From positions 8,680,001 through 8,744,000 of the forward strand of contig NZ_CP117522.1 in NCBI RefSeq assembly GCF_031679605.1: a DNA stretch of 64,000 bases. Direction: 5' to 3'. The notes beneath the pieces were generated by a model. That model made no database searches, was not told the origin of the DNA, and saw only the letters and a program-made list of their open reading frames with translations. This document shows, piece by piece, positions 7,321 to 14,862 of the stretch. Numbering within the stretch: the first letter of the stretch is position 1; each line of letters starts with the position of its first letter. Source of the DNA: Streptomyces luomodiensis. GTDB taxonomy: Bacteria; Actinomycetota; Actinomycetes; Streptomycetales; Streptomycetaceae. The translations under genes and the position numbers were made by a program.

Positions 7321-7985
7321 CGGTTCACCGCCGGTGCGGCGGAACGGCCGTCCAGGGCGGCGGTGATCTCCTCCAGGGCGATCCCGCCGCCGGCCGAGAG
7401 CTCCGCCCACTCGCCCTCCGGCCAGGAGTGCCGGTGCGCCCGGTCCGCATGGCAGCCACAGGCCGGGTGCGGGCAGCGGCAGCCGGGGTTGATGCACAGC
7501 ACCGCCCGGCGCAGCGGGAAGGCCCGCAGCGAGACCGAGGCGCACAGCGGGCAGCGGCCGCGCAGCCGGACCACGGGCTCGGCGTCCCCGAGCGCGCCCG
7601 CGCAGCGTCGCGCCATCGCGCTGACCTCGTCCAGCAGATGGCGCATCAGCACCGGGTCGGCCTCGACCCGCTCCAGCAGCCCCGCCAGGCGTACCAGCCG
7701 GACCTCGACCGTTCCCCTGGCCGCGGGCGGCAGGCCGAGCCGGTCGTGGACGGCCTCCTCCAGCTCCACGACGCCGTCGGTGATGTCGCGCAGGGTGTCG
7801 GAGACCCGCAGGCGCAACGGTGCCGAGGGCCCGTGGCGGTCGGCGCCGTCCCGCCGCCGGCCCGCGCCGGAGCGGCGCGGGGTGGCGGCCAGCTCCGCCC
7901 GCAGTTCGGGGAACTGCCGTACCAGGACGGTGATCCAACGGCTCGCTGTGATGCGGTCAGGGTGCGCGAACGCGTCCTTGCTCAA
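7317..7985 (-). CDS. Zinc-ribbon protein upstream of the tail module
   Basis: A 222-residue protein if started at TTG 7983-7985, which has a GGGGGG site; an ATG at 8111 would run into the SDR gene. The C-terminal part carries CPLCASVSLRAF, then CINPGCRCPHPACGCHADRA: paired Cys clusters that suggest a zinc ribbon. The N-terminal part (ITASRWITVLVRQFPELRAE) is helical. It is co-transcribed with the HTH gene. Homologues beside actinomycete prophage genes are known to me only as hypothetical proteins; a DNA-binding or regulatory role is inferred. Confidence 0.6.
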   Translation of the reverse strand: MSKDAFAHPDRITASRWITVLVRQFPELRAELAATPRRSGAGRRRDGADRHGPSAPLRLRVSDTLRDITDGVVELEEAVHDRLGLPPAARGTVEVRLVRLAGLLERVEADPVLMRHLLDEVSAMARRCAGALGDAEPVVRLRGRCPLCASVSLRAFPLRRAVLCINPGCRCPHPACGCHADRAHRHSWPEGEWAELSAGGGIALEEITAALDGRSAAPAVNR

Positions 7986-8020
7986 CGGAAACCCCCCGGG
8001 TCGTCTGCCTCTTCGCTCCC

Positions 8021-8052
8021 TAGGAACCGCGGTCCACGCGGAACGGTTCCTA
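8021..8052. terminator. 9-bp inverted repeat between SDR and tail operon
   Basis: TAGGAACCG (8021-8029) and CGGTTCCTA (8044-8052) form a perfect stem with a 14-nt loop. It lies 37 bp after the SDR stop and 36 bp before the zinc-ribbon start on the minus strand. It may terminate the SDR transcript or be an operator for the tail module; there is no clear T run. Confidence 0.4.
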
Positions 8053-8088
8053 CCGGAATGAGGCTTTCGAGGGGTGGCCGGGGGTCGG

Positions 8089-8883
8089 TCAGGGGAGGAT
8101 CGAGTCGACATAGCCGCCGTCGACGCGGACGGCGCCGCCGGTGGTGGCCGAGGCGAGCGGGGAGCTGAGGTAGACCGCCATGTTGGCGATCTCCTCGGGC
8201 TCGATCAGCCGCTGGAGCAGCGACTGCGGCCGGTGCTTGGCCATGAACTCCCGCTGCGCCTCCTCCCAGGGCAGCTCCGGGTCCACCAGCTCGTACACGA
8301 AGTCCTCGACCCCGCCGGTGTGGGTCGGCCCGGCGATCAGCGAGTTGACCGTGACCCCGGTGCCGGCGGCCTCCTTGGCGAAGCCGCGGGTGACGGCGAG
8401 CAGCGCGGTCTTGGACATCCCGTAGTGGATCATCTCGGCGGGGATGACGACGGCGGAGTCACTGGCGACGTTCAGGATCCGGCCCCATGAGCGGTCCTTC
8501 ATCCCGGGCAGATAGCCGCGGATCATCCGGACGGCGGCCAGGACGTTCACCTCGAAATAGCGCCGCCACTCCGCGTCGCTGATCTCCAGCGCCGGAGCGG
8601 CCCCGAAGATGCCGAGGTTGTTGACCAGGACATCGGCGTCCGGAACGGCGCCGGTGACCTGGCGGGCGCCGTCCTCGGAGGTGATGTCGCCGGGGGCGGG
8701 GACGAACGAGCCGCCCGCCGTCTCCTCCTCGAGCTTCTGGATGGCGGCCTCGACGGACTCCGGCCGGCGGCCGTTGACGGCGACACGGGCGCCCGCCCGC
8801 GCCAGGCCGGCCGCGATGGCGAACCCGATGCCCTGGGTGGAGCCGGTGACCAGGGCGGTCTTACCGGAAAGGTCGATCTGCAC
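8089..8883 (-). CDS. Short-chain dehydrogenase/reductase
   Basis: A 264-residue NAD(P)-dependent classical SDR. The cofactor motif is TGSTQGIG (13-20), the NNLG motif is at 88-91, and the catalytic residues are Ser141, Tyr154 and Lys158 (YGMSK). NGRR at 37-40 after the second strand suggests NADP preference. The full length fits the family. An AAGGAGC site precedes the ATG. The substrate cannot be told from sequence. It is monocistronic, with a long repeat-containing region upstream. Confidence 0.9.
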   Translation of the reverse strand: MQIDLSGKTALVTGSTQGIGFAIAAGLARAGARVAVNGRRPESVEAAIQKLEEETAGGSFVPAPGDITSEDGARQVTGAVPDADVLVNNLGIFGAAPALEISDAEWRRYFEVNVLAAVRMIRGYLPGMKDRSWGRILNVASDSAVVIPAEMIHYGMSKTALLAVTRGFAKEAAGTGVTVNSLIAGPTHTGGVEDFVYELVDPELPWEEAQREFMAKHRPQSLLQRLIEPEEIANMAVYLSSPLASATTGGAVRVDGGYVDSILP

Positions 8884-8913
8884 GGCGCTCCTTCGTCGAT
8901 GCCTTGGACGCCC

Positions 8914-8946
8914 GCAATGCTTGCGTGCGCCTTTAGTTGCATGCGC
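8914..8946. promoter_or_regulatory. Direct repeats upstream of the SDR gene
   Basis: TTGCGTGCGC (8921-8930) and TTGCATGCGC (8937-8946) are 16 bp apart, and GCAATGCTTGC (8914-8924) adds a short dyad. They lie 30-60 bp upstream of the SDR start codon, where an operator would sit. Confidence 0.35.
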
Positions 8947-9121
8947 GCCATACTAGCGCAGTCGGCTCGATGAAGGCGGTCTCCGCCGCGGGGATTCGGC
9001 CACGGACGTCGGGTGCGCACCGTGCGGTCATCACATCACGGGGCCGCCCGCTCGCCGGTGTGCGCCGGATTTTCGCCGAGCGCGGGTGTCGGACCGGCGC
9101 GCGGCGGTCCGCGAAAGCGGT

Positions 9122-9226
9122 GGACCCCGCCCGGCAAGGGGCGGACCCCGCCCGGCAAGGGGCGGACCCCGCCCGGCAAGGGGCGGACCCCGCCCGGCAA
9201 GGGATGGACCCCGCCCGGAAAGGGGC
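9122..9226. repeat. Five tandem copies of a 21-bp GC-rich repeat
   Basis: The unit starts GGACCCCGCCCGG and ends in a G run; copies start at 9122, 9143, 9164, 9185 and 9206, and the last is slightly changed (GGAAAGG). Each junction contains GGGGCGGACCCC, a small hairpin with a CGGA loop. The array lies in the 387-bp gap between the amidase-domain gene (ends 9271) and the SDR start. Confidence 0.85.
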
Positions 9227-9234
9227 GGGGTCCA
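9205..9234. terminator. Strong hairpin at the end of the 21-bp array
   Basis: TGGACCCCGCCC (9205-9216) pairs with GGGCGGGGTCCA (9223-9234) across a short loop. It is 37 bp after the stop of the minus-strand amidase-domain gene, so it probably terminates that transcript. The rest of 8947-9121 shows no gene. Confidence 0.6.
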
Positions 9235-9270
9235 CGGCCGCGGGAAGCGCGTTCGCACGCGCCGGGTGCC

Positions 9271-10410
9271 TCAGGTGCGGTAGGCGTAGTAGGCCGAGTT
9301 CGGGTACGAGGCGATGATGCTGGCCACGGACCTGCGGTAGGTGTTCACCGAGTGGTAGGTCAGATACGGGACCCCGCTCGCGCTCCGGTAGGTGACGACC
9401 ATGGTGTGGTCCTTGGACCCGTCCTTGTCGAAATCCATCTGCATCACGTCGCCGACGCCCATGTCGTAGACGTTCGCCAGGTTGGTGGCCCGCTTGGAGT
9501 CCAGCGTGAACCAGGACCACTCGTTGGCGCCCACCCAGGACGTCGACTGGTACGAGGTGTCGTACCACCAGCTGTGGTAGTCGTCGTAGTCGCCGGACTG
9601 GTGGGCCCAGCCGCCCGCCTTCAGGGCCTGGCTCACGAAGTTGGTGCAGTCCCCGCCGTCGTCGTTGAACTTCCGGTAGGCGGTGTTGTAGTTCTGCCAG
9701 TACTTCTCCGCGTACGAGGCCATCGCCGCGTAGTCATAGCTGCCCGCGGGCTTCGTCTGCGGCCGGGACGGCACCGTGGTGGCGGCGGGCGTCGCCTCGG
9801 GCAGGGCCGTCGTCCCGGCCGCCACCCGCGCCGTACCGGGCTCGTTGACCGCCAGCGGACCGTCGTCGGCCGAGGTGAGGCCGGTCAGCTGCCACGTCCC
9901 GTCCGCCGCGGCGGTGAAGCTCAGCCGGTGGTGTGCCTGGAAGCCGGTGGTCGTGGGCTCGTCGCCGCGCACCTTCCGGTACGTCAGCGTCGTGGTCTCG
10001 GTGGCCTGGACCGTGGCGTGCCCGGCCTCGACCCGCACCCCGTCCACCGCCACCCGGGTGTCGGCGGAGGTGTACGCCTCGCCCAGGGCCGCCAGCCGCG
10101 CCTTGCGGGTGCGCAGCGCGGACAGCGCGGTGTCCTCGGCCCGGGTCGCGCCGGCCGACAGGCGGACGTTGTTCGCGGCGAGCGGGGCCGCGCGCCGCGC
10201 CGACCGCTCGTTGTCCAGCAGAGCCGCCGTGCGCTGGGTCAGCACCGCGTCGGCCAGCCGTCCGAAGGACTGCGCGGTCGCGGCGTCCACGGTGCCGGCC
10301 GCCGCCGCGCTCTCCGCCGCGCTCGCGGCGGAGGCGGGCAGAGCCACGGCGGACAGGGCCGCCGTCAGCACGGCCCCCACGGCGGCGGATCTGAAGGTCG
10401 TTGACTTCAC
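9271..10410 (-). CDS. Secreted protein with putative amidase domain (amidase_6)
   Basis: A 379-residue protein. GTG 10408-10410 has a GGAGGGG site 8 nt upstream. A signal peptide (KSTTFRSAAVGAVLTAALSA then ALPASA) leads to an Ala-rich helical region, an NTF2-like beta segment, a Pro-rich linker, and a C-terminal domain from about residue 225 beginning YDYAAMASYAEKYWQNYNTA and containing GGDCTNFVSQALKAGGW. The Cys and later His (DHTMVVTYRS) are the presumed catalytic pair of the amidase_6/CHAP-like fold. It probably acts on cell wall or extracellular peptide bonds. Confidence 0.8.
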   Translation of the reverse strand: MKSTTFRSAAVGAVLTAALSAVALPASAASAAESAAAAGTVDAATAQSFGRLADAVLTQRTAALLDNERSARRAAPLAANNVRLSAGATRAEDTALSALRTRKARLAALGEAYTSADTRVAVDGVRVEAGHATVQATETTTLTYRKVRGDEPTTTGFQAHHRLSFTAAADGTWQLTGLTSADDGPLAVNEPGTARVAAGTTALPEATPAATTVPSRPQTKPAGSYDYAAMASYAEKYWQNYNTAYRKFNDDGGDCTNFVSQALKAGGWAHQSGDYDDYHSWWYDTSYQSTSWVGANEWSWFTLDSKRATNLANVYDMGVGDVMQMDFDKDGSKDHTMVVTYRSASGVPYLTYHSVNTYRRSVASIIASYPNSAYYAYRT

Positions 10411-10458
10411 GTGTATGTCCCCTCCACACTCCCGGACCGGACGGACCGGGGCCACCGC

Positions 10459-10500
10459 ATCATCACATGAACTCCATGGATGCGAGGCTCATGTGATGAT
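10459..10500. promoter_or_regulatory. Perfect 12-bp inverted repeat
   Basis: ATCATCACATGA (10459-10470) and TCATGTGATGAT (10489-10500) are perfect arms around an 18-nt centre. It is AT-richer than its surroundings and lies between the P450 stop (10535) and the amidase-domain start (10410). It could be the P450 terminator or an operator for the secreted protein. Confidence 0.5.
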
Positions 10501-10534
10501 TTCGGTCGGGTGCGGAACGGGCCCTACCGCGTCG

Positions 10535-11749
10535 TCACCAGGTGACGGGCAGCTCATGCGCTCCGTAGATGACCATGTCGCTGCGCATCGGGACCTCCTC
10601 CGGGGGCACGGCGAGCCGCAGTCCCGGGAACCGGCGGATCAGCCCGCGGTAGCCCGCCACCAGCTCGATCCTGGCCAGATGCTGGCCCAGGCACTGGTGG
10701 ATGCCGTATCCGAAGGCGAGATGGCTGCTGCGGGCACGCTCGATGTTCAGCGTGTCCGGGTCGTCCACCAGCGCCGGGTCCCGGTTCACCGCGGGGATCG
10801 AGACGGCCACGGACTGGCCGGCCGTGATGGTGACACCGCCGATGACGACGTCCTCCAGCGCGATGCGGACGGGGAAGGCGTTGACGATGCTGAGGTAGCG
10901 CAGCAGCTCCTCGACGGCCCGCGGAAGGAGCGACTCGTCCTCCCGCAGCCGCCGCAGCTGCTCGGGGTGGCGCAGCAGGGCGAAGGTGCCGAGGCTGAGC
11001 ATGTTGGTCGTGGTCTCGTGACCGGCGATCAGCAGCAGCCCCGCGATACCGGCGATCTCCTCGTCGGTGAATTCGTCGACGGCGGTCAGCAGGGAGATCA
11101 GATCGTCCCGCGGCTCCTTGCGCTTGGCTTGGATCAGCGTGCCCAGGTACGTCTGGAGCGCGGCCCGCCCGGCGACGAACTCCTCGTCGGTGCGGTCCTG
11201 GCGCAGCAGCTGAGCGGCCACGGTCTGGAACAGCTCCCGCTCCTCGTACGGCACACCGAGCATCTCGCAGATCACCAGCGAGGGGATGGGCAGGGCGAAG
11301 TGCCGGACCAGATCGGCCGGTTTGCCCGCCGCCTCCAGGGCGTCCAGCCGCTCGGCCACGATGTCCTCTATGCGCTCCTCCAGCGCACGCATCCGCCGCA
11401 CCGTGAAGTACTTGGTGAGCTGCCCCCGGTAGCGTCCGTGCTCCGGCGCGTCCATGGCCAGGAACGACCCCGCCCCGCTGCTCCGCTCCCGCCGGATCGA
11501 CTCGGGGACCTCCCGCATCGCGTCGTCGCCGCGCCAGCGCTCGGCGCTGAAACGAGGGTCGCGCAGCACCTCCCGCGCCTCGTGATAGCCGGTCACCAGC
11601 CAGCCGGCGCTGCCGCCGACGAACCTCAGCGGACTGATCGGCGGCCCGCTGAGCAGCGCGCGTGCCGGGTTGATGTAGTCGTCCCGCTCATTCGGATACG
11701 AAGGGAGGTCTCGGAGGTCGTCATGGGTCGTGGGCATCGGTGTGTTCAC
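10535..11749 (-). CDS. Cytochrome P450
   Basis: A 404-residue soluble bacterial P450. It has the I-helix oxygen-binding motif AGHETT (242-247), ExxR (Glu281-Arg284), and the heme loop FGYGIHQCLG with Cys353 as axial ligand. GTG 11747-11749 follows AAGGAG. Such enzymes need a ferredoxin and reductase; neither is adjacent. A TetR regulator is divergently transcribed 188 bp away and probably controls it. The substrate is unknown; CYP107-like character suggests a secondary metabolite or xenobiotic. Confidence 0.92.
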   Translation of the reverse strand: MNTPMPTTHDDLRDLPSYPNERDDYINPARALLSGPPISPLRFVGGSAGWLVTGYHEAREVLRDPRFSAERWRGDDAMREVPESIRRERSSGAGSFLAMDAPEHGRYRGQLTKYFTVRRMRALEERIEDIVAERLDALEAAGKPADLVRHFALPIPSLVICEMLGVPYEERELFQTVAAQLLRQDRTDEEFVAGRAALQTYLGTLIQAKRKEPRDDLISLLTAVDEFTDEEIAGIAGLLLIAGHETTTNMLSLGTFALLRHPEQLRRLREDESLLPRAVEELLRYLSIVNAFPVRIALEDVVIGGVTITAGQSVAVSIPAVNRDPALVDDPDTLNIERARSSHLAFGYGIHQCLGQHLARIELVAGYRGLIRRFPGLRLAVPPEEVPMRSDMVIYGAHELPVTW

Positions 11750-11830
11750 GATGGCTCTCCTTCGTGATTCCTGGAACCGCCCGGCACGAACGTCCCGGAA
11801 CGAACTTTCCGGAGCATCGGCCGCGGTCTT

Positions 11831-11861
11831 CGATAGGGAACGCTACCGATAGGGTTCCCTA
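11831..11861. promoter_or_regulatory. Candidate TetR operator between P450 and TetR genes
   Basis: TAGGGAAC (11834-11841) and GTTCCCTA (11854-11861) form a perfect inverted repeat with 12-bp spacing; CGATAGGG also occurs twice (11831 and 11847). Its central place in the divergent 188-bp promoter region fits autoregulation plus control of the P450 gene. Confidence 0.5.
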
Positions 11862-11937
11862 CTGAACAGGGGGACGGATCGGATACCGTACGGATCTGGC
11901 CAGGTTCGTCGAACAACTGGGGGAGAGGGGCACACCG

Positions 11938-12546
11938 ATGCCGCCGCAGCGGTCAAAGACCGTGGAAGCGTTGCTCGTCGGGGCGGAGCGGGCGTTCGCC
12001 GAACGCGGTTTCCACGGGGCCTCGATCGGATACATCTGCCAGTGCGCGGGCAGGACCACCGGGGCCTTCTACTCCAACTACGACAGCAAGCTGAAACTCT
12101 TCCTCGATGTCTTCCGGCGGCACGGCGACCGCACCGCCGACTACATCGGGGAGCGGATCGCCCATGTGGACACCGGACGGGACCTCGCCCCCCAGCTCGC
12201 CCGGATCTTCGCCGGAATCTTCAGCGGGGAGCACCTGGACGCCCGGTGGGTCTTCATCCACCTCGAATTCCGGATGATGGCGCTGCGGGACCACGAGGCC
12301 GCCACCGCGCTGGTGGACCACGAGAACTGGTTCAGCGGCCGCATCGGCACCATGCTGGACGCGCTGTTCGAGCGGGCCGGCCACCGGCCCGCGCTGACCG
12401 GCACCGAACTGGCCGCGCTGCTCGGCGCGATGACACGGGGCATCAAGCTGGACCGGGCCATCTACGCCGTGGGCGGGGTCGCCGACCCGCTCTCGTCGGA
12501 CCAGATGGCGAAGGCGCTGGAGGGCTTGTTCCGCTCCGTGATGTGA
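11938..12546 (+). CDS. TetR-family transcriptional regulator
   Basis: A 202-residue protein. The N-terminal HTH (VEALLVGAERAFAERGFHGA, then AGRTTGAFYSNYDSKLKLFL) is a standard TetR DNA-binding domain; the C-terminal part is the ligand and dimer domain with no recognisable specificity. It is divergent from the P450 gene and probably represses it. GGGGGAGAGG-type purines precede the ATG. Confidence 0.9.
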   Translation: MPPQRSKTVEALLVGAERAFAERGFHGASIGYICQCAGRTTGAFYSNYDSKLKLFLDVFRRHGDRTADYIGERIAHVDTGRDLAPQLARIFAGIFSGEHLDARWVFIHLEFRMMALRDHEAATALVDHENWFSGRIGTMLDALFERAGHRPALTGTELAALLGAMTRGIKLDRAIYAVGGVADPLSSDQMAKALEGLFRSVM

Positions 12547-12565
12547 GACCGCCGAACACGGCGAA

Positions 12566-12596
12566 CGCCGCCCGCCGGGTGTCCCGGCGGGCGGCG
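12566..12596. terminator. Terminator hairpin after the TetR gene
   Basis: GCCGCCCGCCGGG (12567-12579) pairs with CCCGGCGGGCGGC (12583-12595) across a TGT loop, and 12566/12596 extend the stem by one pair. It lies 20 bp after the TetR stop between convergent genes and could act in both directions. Confidence 0.7.
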
Positions 12597-12658
12597 CTTA
12601 TGCGGTGAGTCGCTTACGTGGTGAATCGCTTACGTGGCGAGTCGCTTACGCGGTGGTG
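12595..12658. repeat. Four tandem 16-bp repeats between convergent genes
   Basis: The consensus is CGCTTAYGYGGYGART; copies start at 12595, 12611, 12627 and 12643, the last one diverged. The array begins at the foot of the terminator hairpin and ends one base before the stop codon of the minus-strand protease gene. Confidence 0.75.
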
Positions 12659-12659
12659 G

Positions 12660-13868
12660 CTACTCGACTACCTTGAGCAGCTTGTTCGGCGAGCCCGAGC
12701 CGATACCGGACAGGGCCCCCGAGGTGGCCCCGTTCACCAGCGCGGACCCCACCGCGGACGGTGCCGCGGAGGGGTGGCCGGAGAGATAGACCGCCGCGGC
12801 TCCCGAGACGTGCGGAGCCGCGAACGAGGTGCCGTTGCCGGTGTAGGTGGCGGTGTCGGAGGAGTTCCAGCCGGCGGTGATGTTCGAACCCGGGGCGAAG
12901 AGGTCCACGACCGACCCGTAGTTGGAGTAGCTCGCCCGCGCGTCGGCGCTGGTGGTGGCGCCGACCGTGAGGGCGGCCGCCACCCTGGCGGGGGAGTAGT
13001 TCGCGGCGTTGGCGTTCGAGTTGCCCGCGGCGATGGAGTAGGTCACGCCGGAGGCGATGGAGTTGTTCACCGCGGTGTCCAGCGAGGTGCTGGCGCCGCC
13101 GCCCAGCGACACATTGGCCACCGACGGGCCGGAGTGGTTGGCGGTGATCCAGTCCACGCCCGCGATGACACCGGCCGTGGTGCCCGACCCGTCGTTGCCG
13201 AGCACCCGCACCGCCACGATCTTCGCCTTCTTGGCCACGCCGTAGGTGCTGCCGGCGACGGTCGTGGCCACGTGGGTCCCATGGCCGTAACCGTCCTGCG
13301 CGGTGGTGTCGTTGTCCACGAAGTCATAGCCGTAGGAGGCCCGGCCGCTGATCTCCGTATGCGTGATCCGCACACCGGTGTCCAGGACGTAGACCGTCAC
13401 CCCGCTGCCGGCGCTGTCGGGGTAGGTGTACGTGCCGCTCAGCGGCAGACCGGCCTGGTCGACCCGGTCCAGGCCCCAGGGTGCGTTGGTCTGGGTGGCA
13501 TCGGCGTGGACCTCGCGGTCCTGCTCGACGGAGGCGACGGCCGGATCGGCGGCGAGCCGTCTGGCCTCGGTGGCGCTCAGCTTCGCCGCATAGCCGTTCA
13601 GCGCCGTGGTGTAGGTCCGCCGCACCTCGCCGCCGTATCCGGAGACGAGGTCCTTCCCCTCGCCGGAGGTGGCCTTCAGACCGGATGTCTTCTTCAAGGT
13701 GACGATGTAGCTGCCGGGGATCGCGTCGGCGGCGCCGGCGTGCAGCACCGTGCCTTCGGCCGGTGCGGCGTGCGCGGGGAGCGCCGTGCCTGCTCCGACG
13801 CAGACGGCGGCGGCCGCCGCCGCGATCGCTGCGGCGATCCGCCGCTTGGTGGTACGCATCACTGCCAT
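12660..13868 (-). CDS. Secreted subtilisin-family serine protease (S8)
   Basis: A 402-residue preproprotein. The signal peptide (residues 1-34, ending AHA) is followed by an inhibitor I9 propeptide (PGSYIVTLKK to about 120) and the S8 catalytic domain. The catalytic triad is Asp163 (VLDTGV), His196 (GHGTHVA) and Ser348 (GTSFAAPH), with the oxyanion Asn283. It is exported and probably self-activates by removing the propeptide. A GAGGAGG site precedes the ATG. No C-terminal cell-wall or P-domain is present. Related actinomycete enzymes are extracellular alkaline proteases. Confidence 0.93.
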   Translation of the reverse strand: MAVMRTTKRRIAAAIAAAAAAVCVGAGTALPAHAAPAEGTVLHAGAADAIPGSYIVTLKKTSGLKATSGEGKDLVSGYGGEVRRTYTTALNGYAAKLSATEARRLAADPAVASVEQDREVHADATQTNAPWGLDRVDQAGLPLSGTYTYPDSAGSGVTVYVLDTGVRITHTEISGRASYGYDFVDNDTTAQDGYGHGTHVATTVAGSTYGVAKKAKIVAVRVLGNDGSGTTAGVIAGVDWITANHSGPSVANVSLGGGASTSLDTAVNNSIASGVTYSIAAGNSNANAANYSPARVAAALTVGATTSADARASYSNYGSVVDLFAPGSNITAGWNSSDTATYTGNGTSFAAPHVSGAAAVYLSGHPSAAPSAVGSALVNGATSGALSGIGSGSPNKLLKVVE

Positions 13869-14099
13869 CGCGAGGGTTCCTCCTCGGTCGGTGGCGCGCC
13901 GTGGTGCGTGCGCGCTCTATGGGTGGTGTGGGACCGCGCGGTGCACCGGAAGCGCACGGTGAGCGCCCCGGCCTCTCGAGGATTCGTCGCGGTGGAAGCG
14001 CACCACAAGCGATGTCATATGCATGCCACACGATTGACGCGGTGGGTCATCCGCCGTCATGCGGGGCCATGTTGCCGTCACGATGCGGTAAAAGCACTG

Positions 14100-14132
14100 C
14101 GGCTCCCGGCCTCGCCGAGGGGCCGGGAGCCG
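14100..14132 (-). terminator. Terminator of the lipoprotein gene
   Basis: CGGCTCCCGGCC (14100-14111) and GGCCGGGAGCCG (14121-14132) form a perfect 12-bp stem with a 9-nt loop. On the minus strand it follows the lipoprotein stop by 17 bp and is followed by CAGTGCTTTT, a fair intrinsic terminator. Confidence 0.75.
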
Positions 14133-14149
14133 CCGGGGTCCGGCGGGCG

Positions 14150-14626
14150 TCAGCTCGCCCTGCGGAAGCTGTCGATGGGGCCGCCGAAGCCGCCCTCGGG
14201 GCCGTCCCAGTTGATCGCCAGCGCGTCATCGCCCTTCATCTGGACGGTGCCCCGGCCCCGACCGCCATCGCTGCCGCCCTCGCACGACAGGGTCAGGGAG
14301 GGCGCGTCCGCGCCGTCCTCCTGACCGGGCTTCAGCGTGCCGGTGCAGTCGAGCTTCGGCCCCTTCGCGGTGACCTCGCCGTCAGCGATGGTGAGGGTCG
14401 CCAGGGCGTCGTCGGACTTCGCCGCCACGATGGACTTCCAGGACCCCGCCGAACGCTCGATGATCGTGCGCTGGGCCGACGGGCTCGAACTGGGCGACTG
14501 CCGGGCGGCTGAGGTGGCTCCGCCACTCGGCTTCGATTCCTTCTCACCGTCATCGCTGTTTCCACAGCCGCTGACGACAAGGCCGACGATGACCGAAGTG
14601 ACTGCCATGTGCACTGCCTTGCGCAC
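14150..14626 (-). CDS. Small secreted lipoprotein of unknown function
   Basis: A 158-residue protein. GTG 14624-14626 has AAGGAG 5 nt upstream. The signal sequence (VHMAVTSVIVGLVVSGCG) ends in a lipobox VSGC, so the mature protein should be lipid-anchored. A Ser/Pro/Lys-rich linker (ESKPSGGATSAARQSPSSSP) precedes a compact beta-rich domain with two cysteines (LDCTGTLKPG and LTLSCEGG) that may form a disulphide. No family is recognised. Confidence 0.75.
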   Translation of the reverse strand: MRKAVHMAVTSVIVGLVVSGCGNSDDGEKESKPSGGATSAARQSPSSSPSAQRTIIERSAGSWKSIVAAKSDDALATLTIADGEVTAKGPKLDCTGTLKPGQEDGADAPSLTLSCEGGSDGGRGRGTVQMKGDDALAINWDGPEGGFGGPIDSFRRAS

Positions 14627-14862
14627 GTGATCTCCTTTTGCTTCACAACCGGGCATGTCAACCTAACAGCCCGGGTCACCACCCCCACCACGGGCCTGGC
14701 CTGCGAAGACACCGTCCGGGCCGGGAACCTGCCGCGCGCGACCGGCCTGATGTGTCCGGCGCTTTCGAAGGCCCGTGAAACGGTCAATACAGTACGTCGG
14801 TGGGCGGACCGCCGGCCGGTCCGCACGACATGGCGAACGGCGGGGTGAGGAGGAGCACTGCT

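Noticed and set aside
38..7985. Contractile injection system
   Set aside because: No sheath, spike or AAA ATPase gene is present; tube, chaperone and tape measure are siphovirus-like.
9122..9226. CRISPR-like regular repeats
   Set aside because: The 21-bp units are directly adjacent with no unique spacers and no cas genes are near, so it is a simple tandem array.
10535..11749. P450 at 10535 as NRPS tailoring enzyme
   Set aside because: It is over 30 kb away from the NRPS operon with unrelated genes between, and has its own TetR control.
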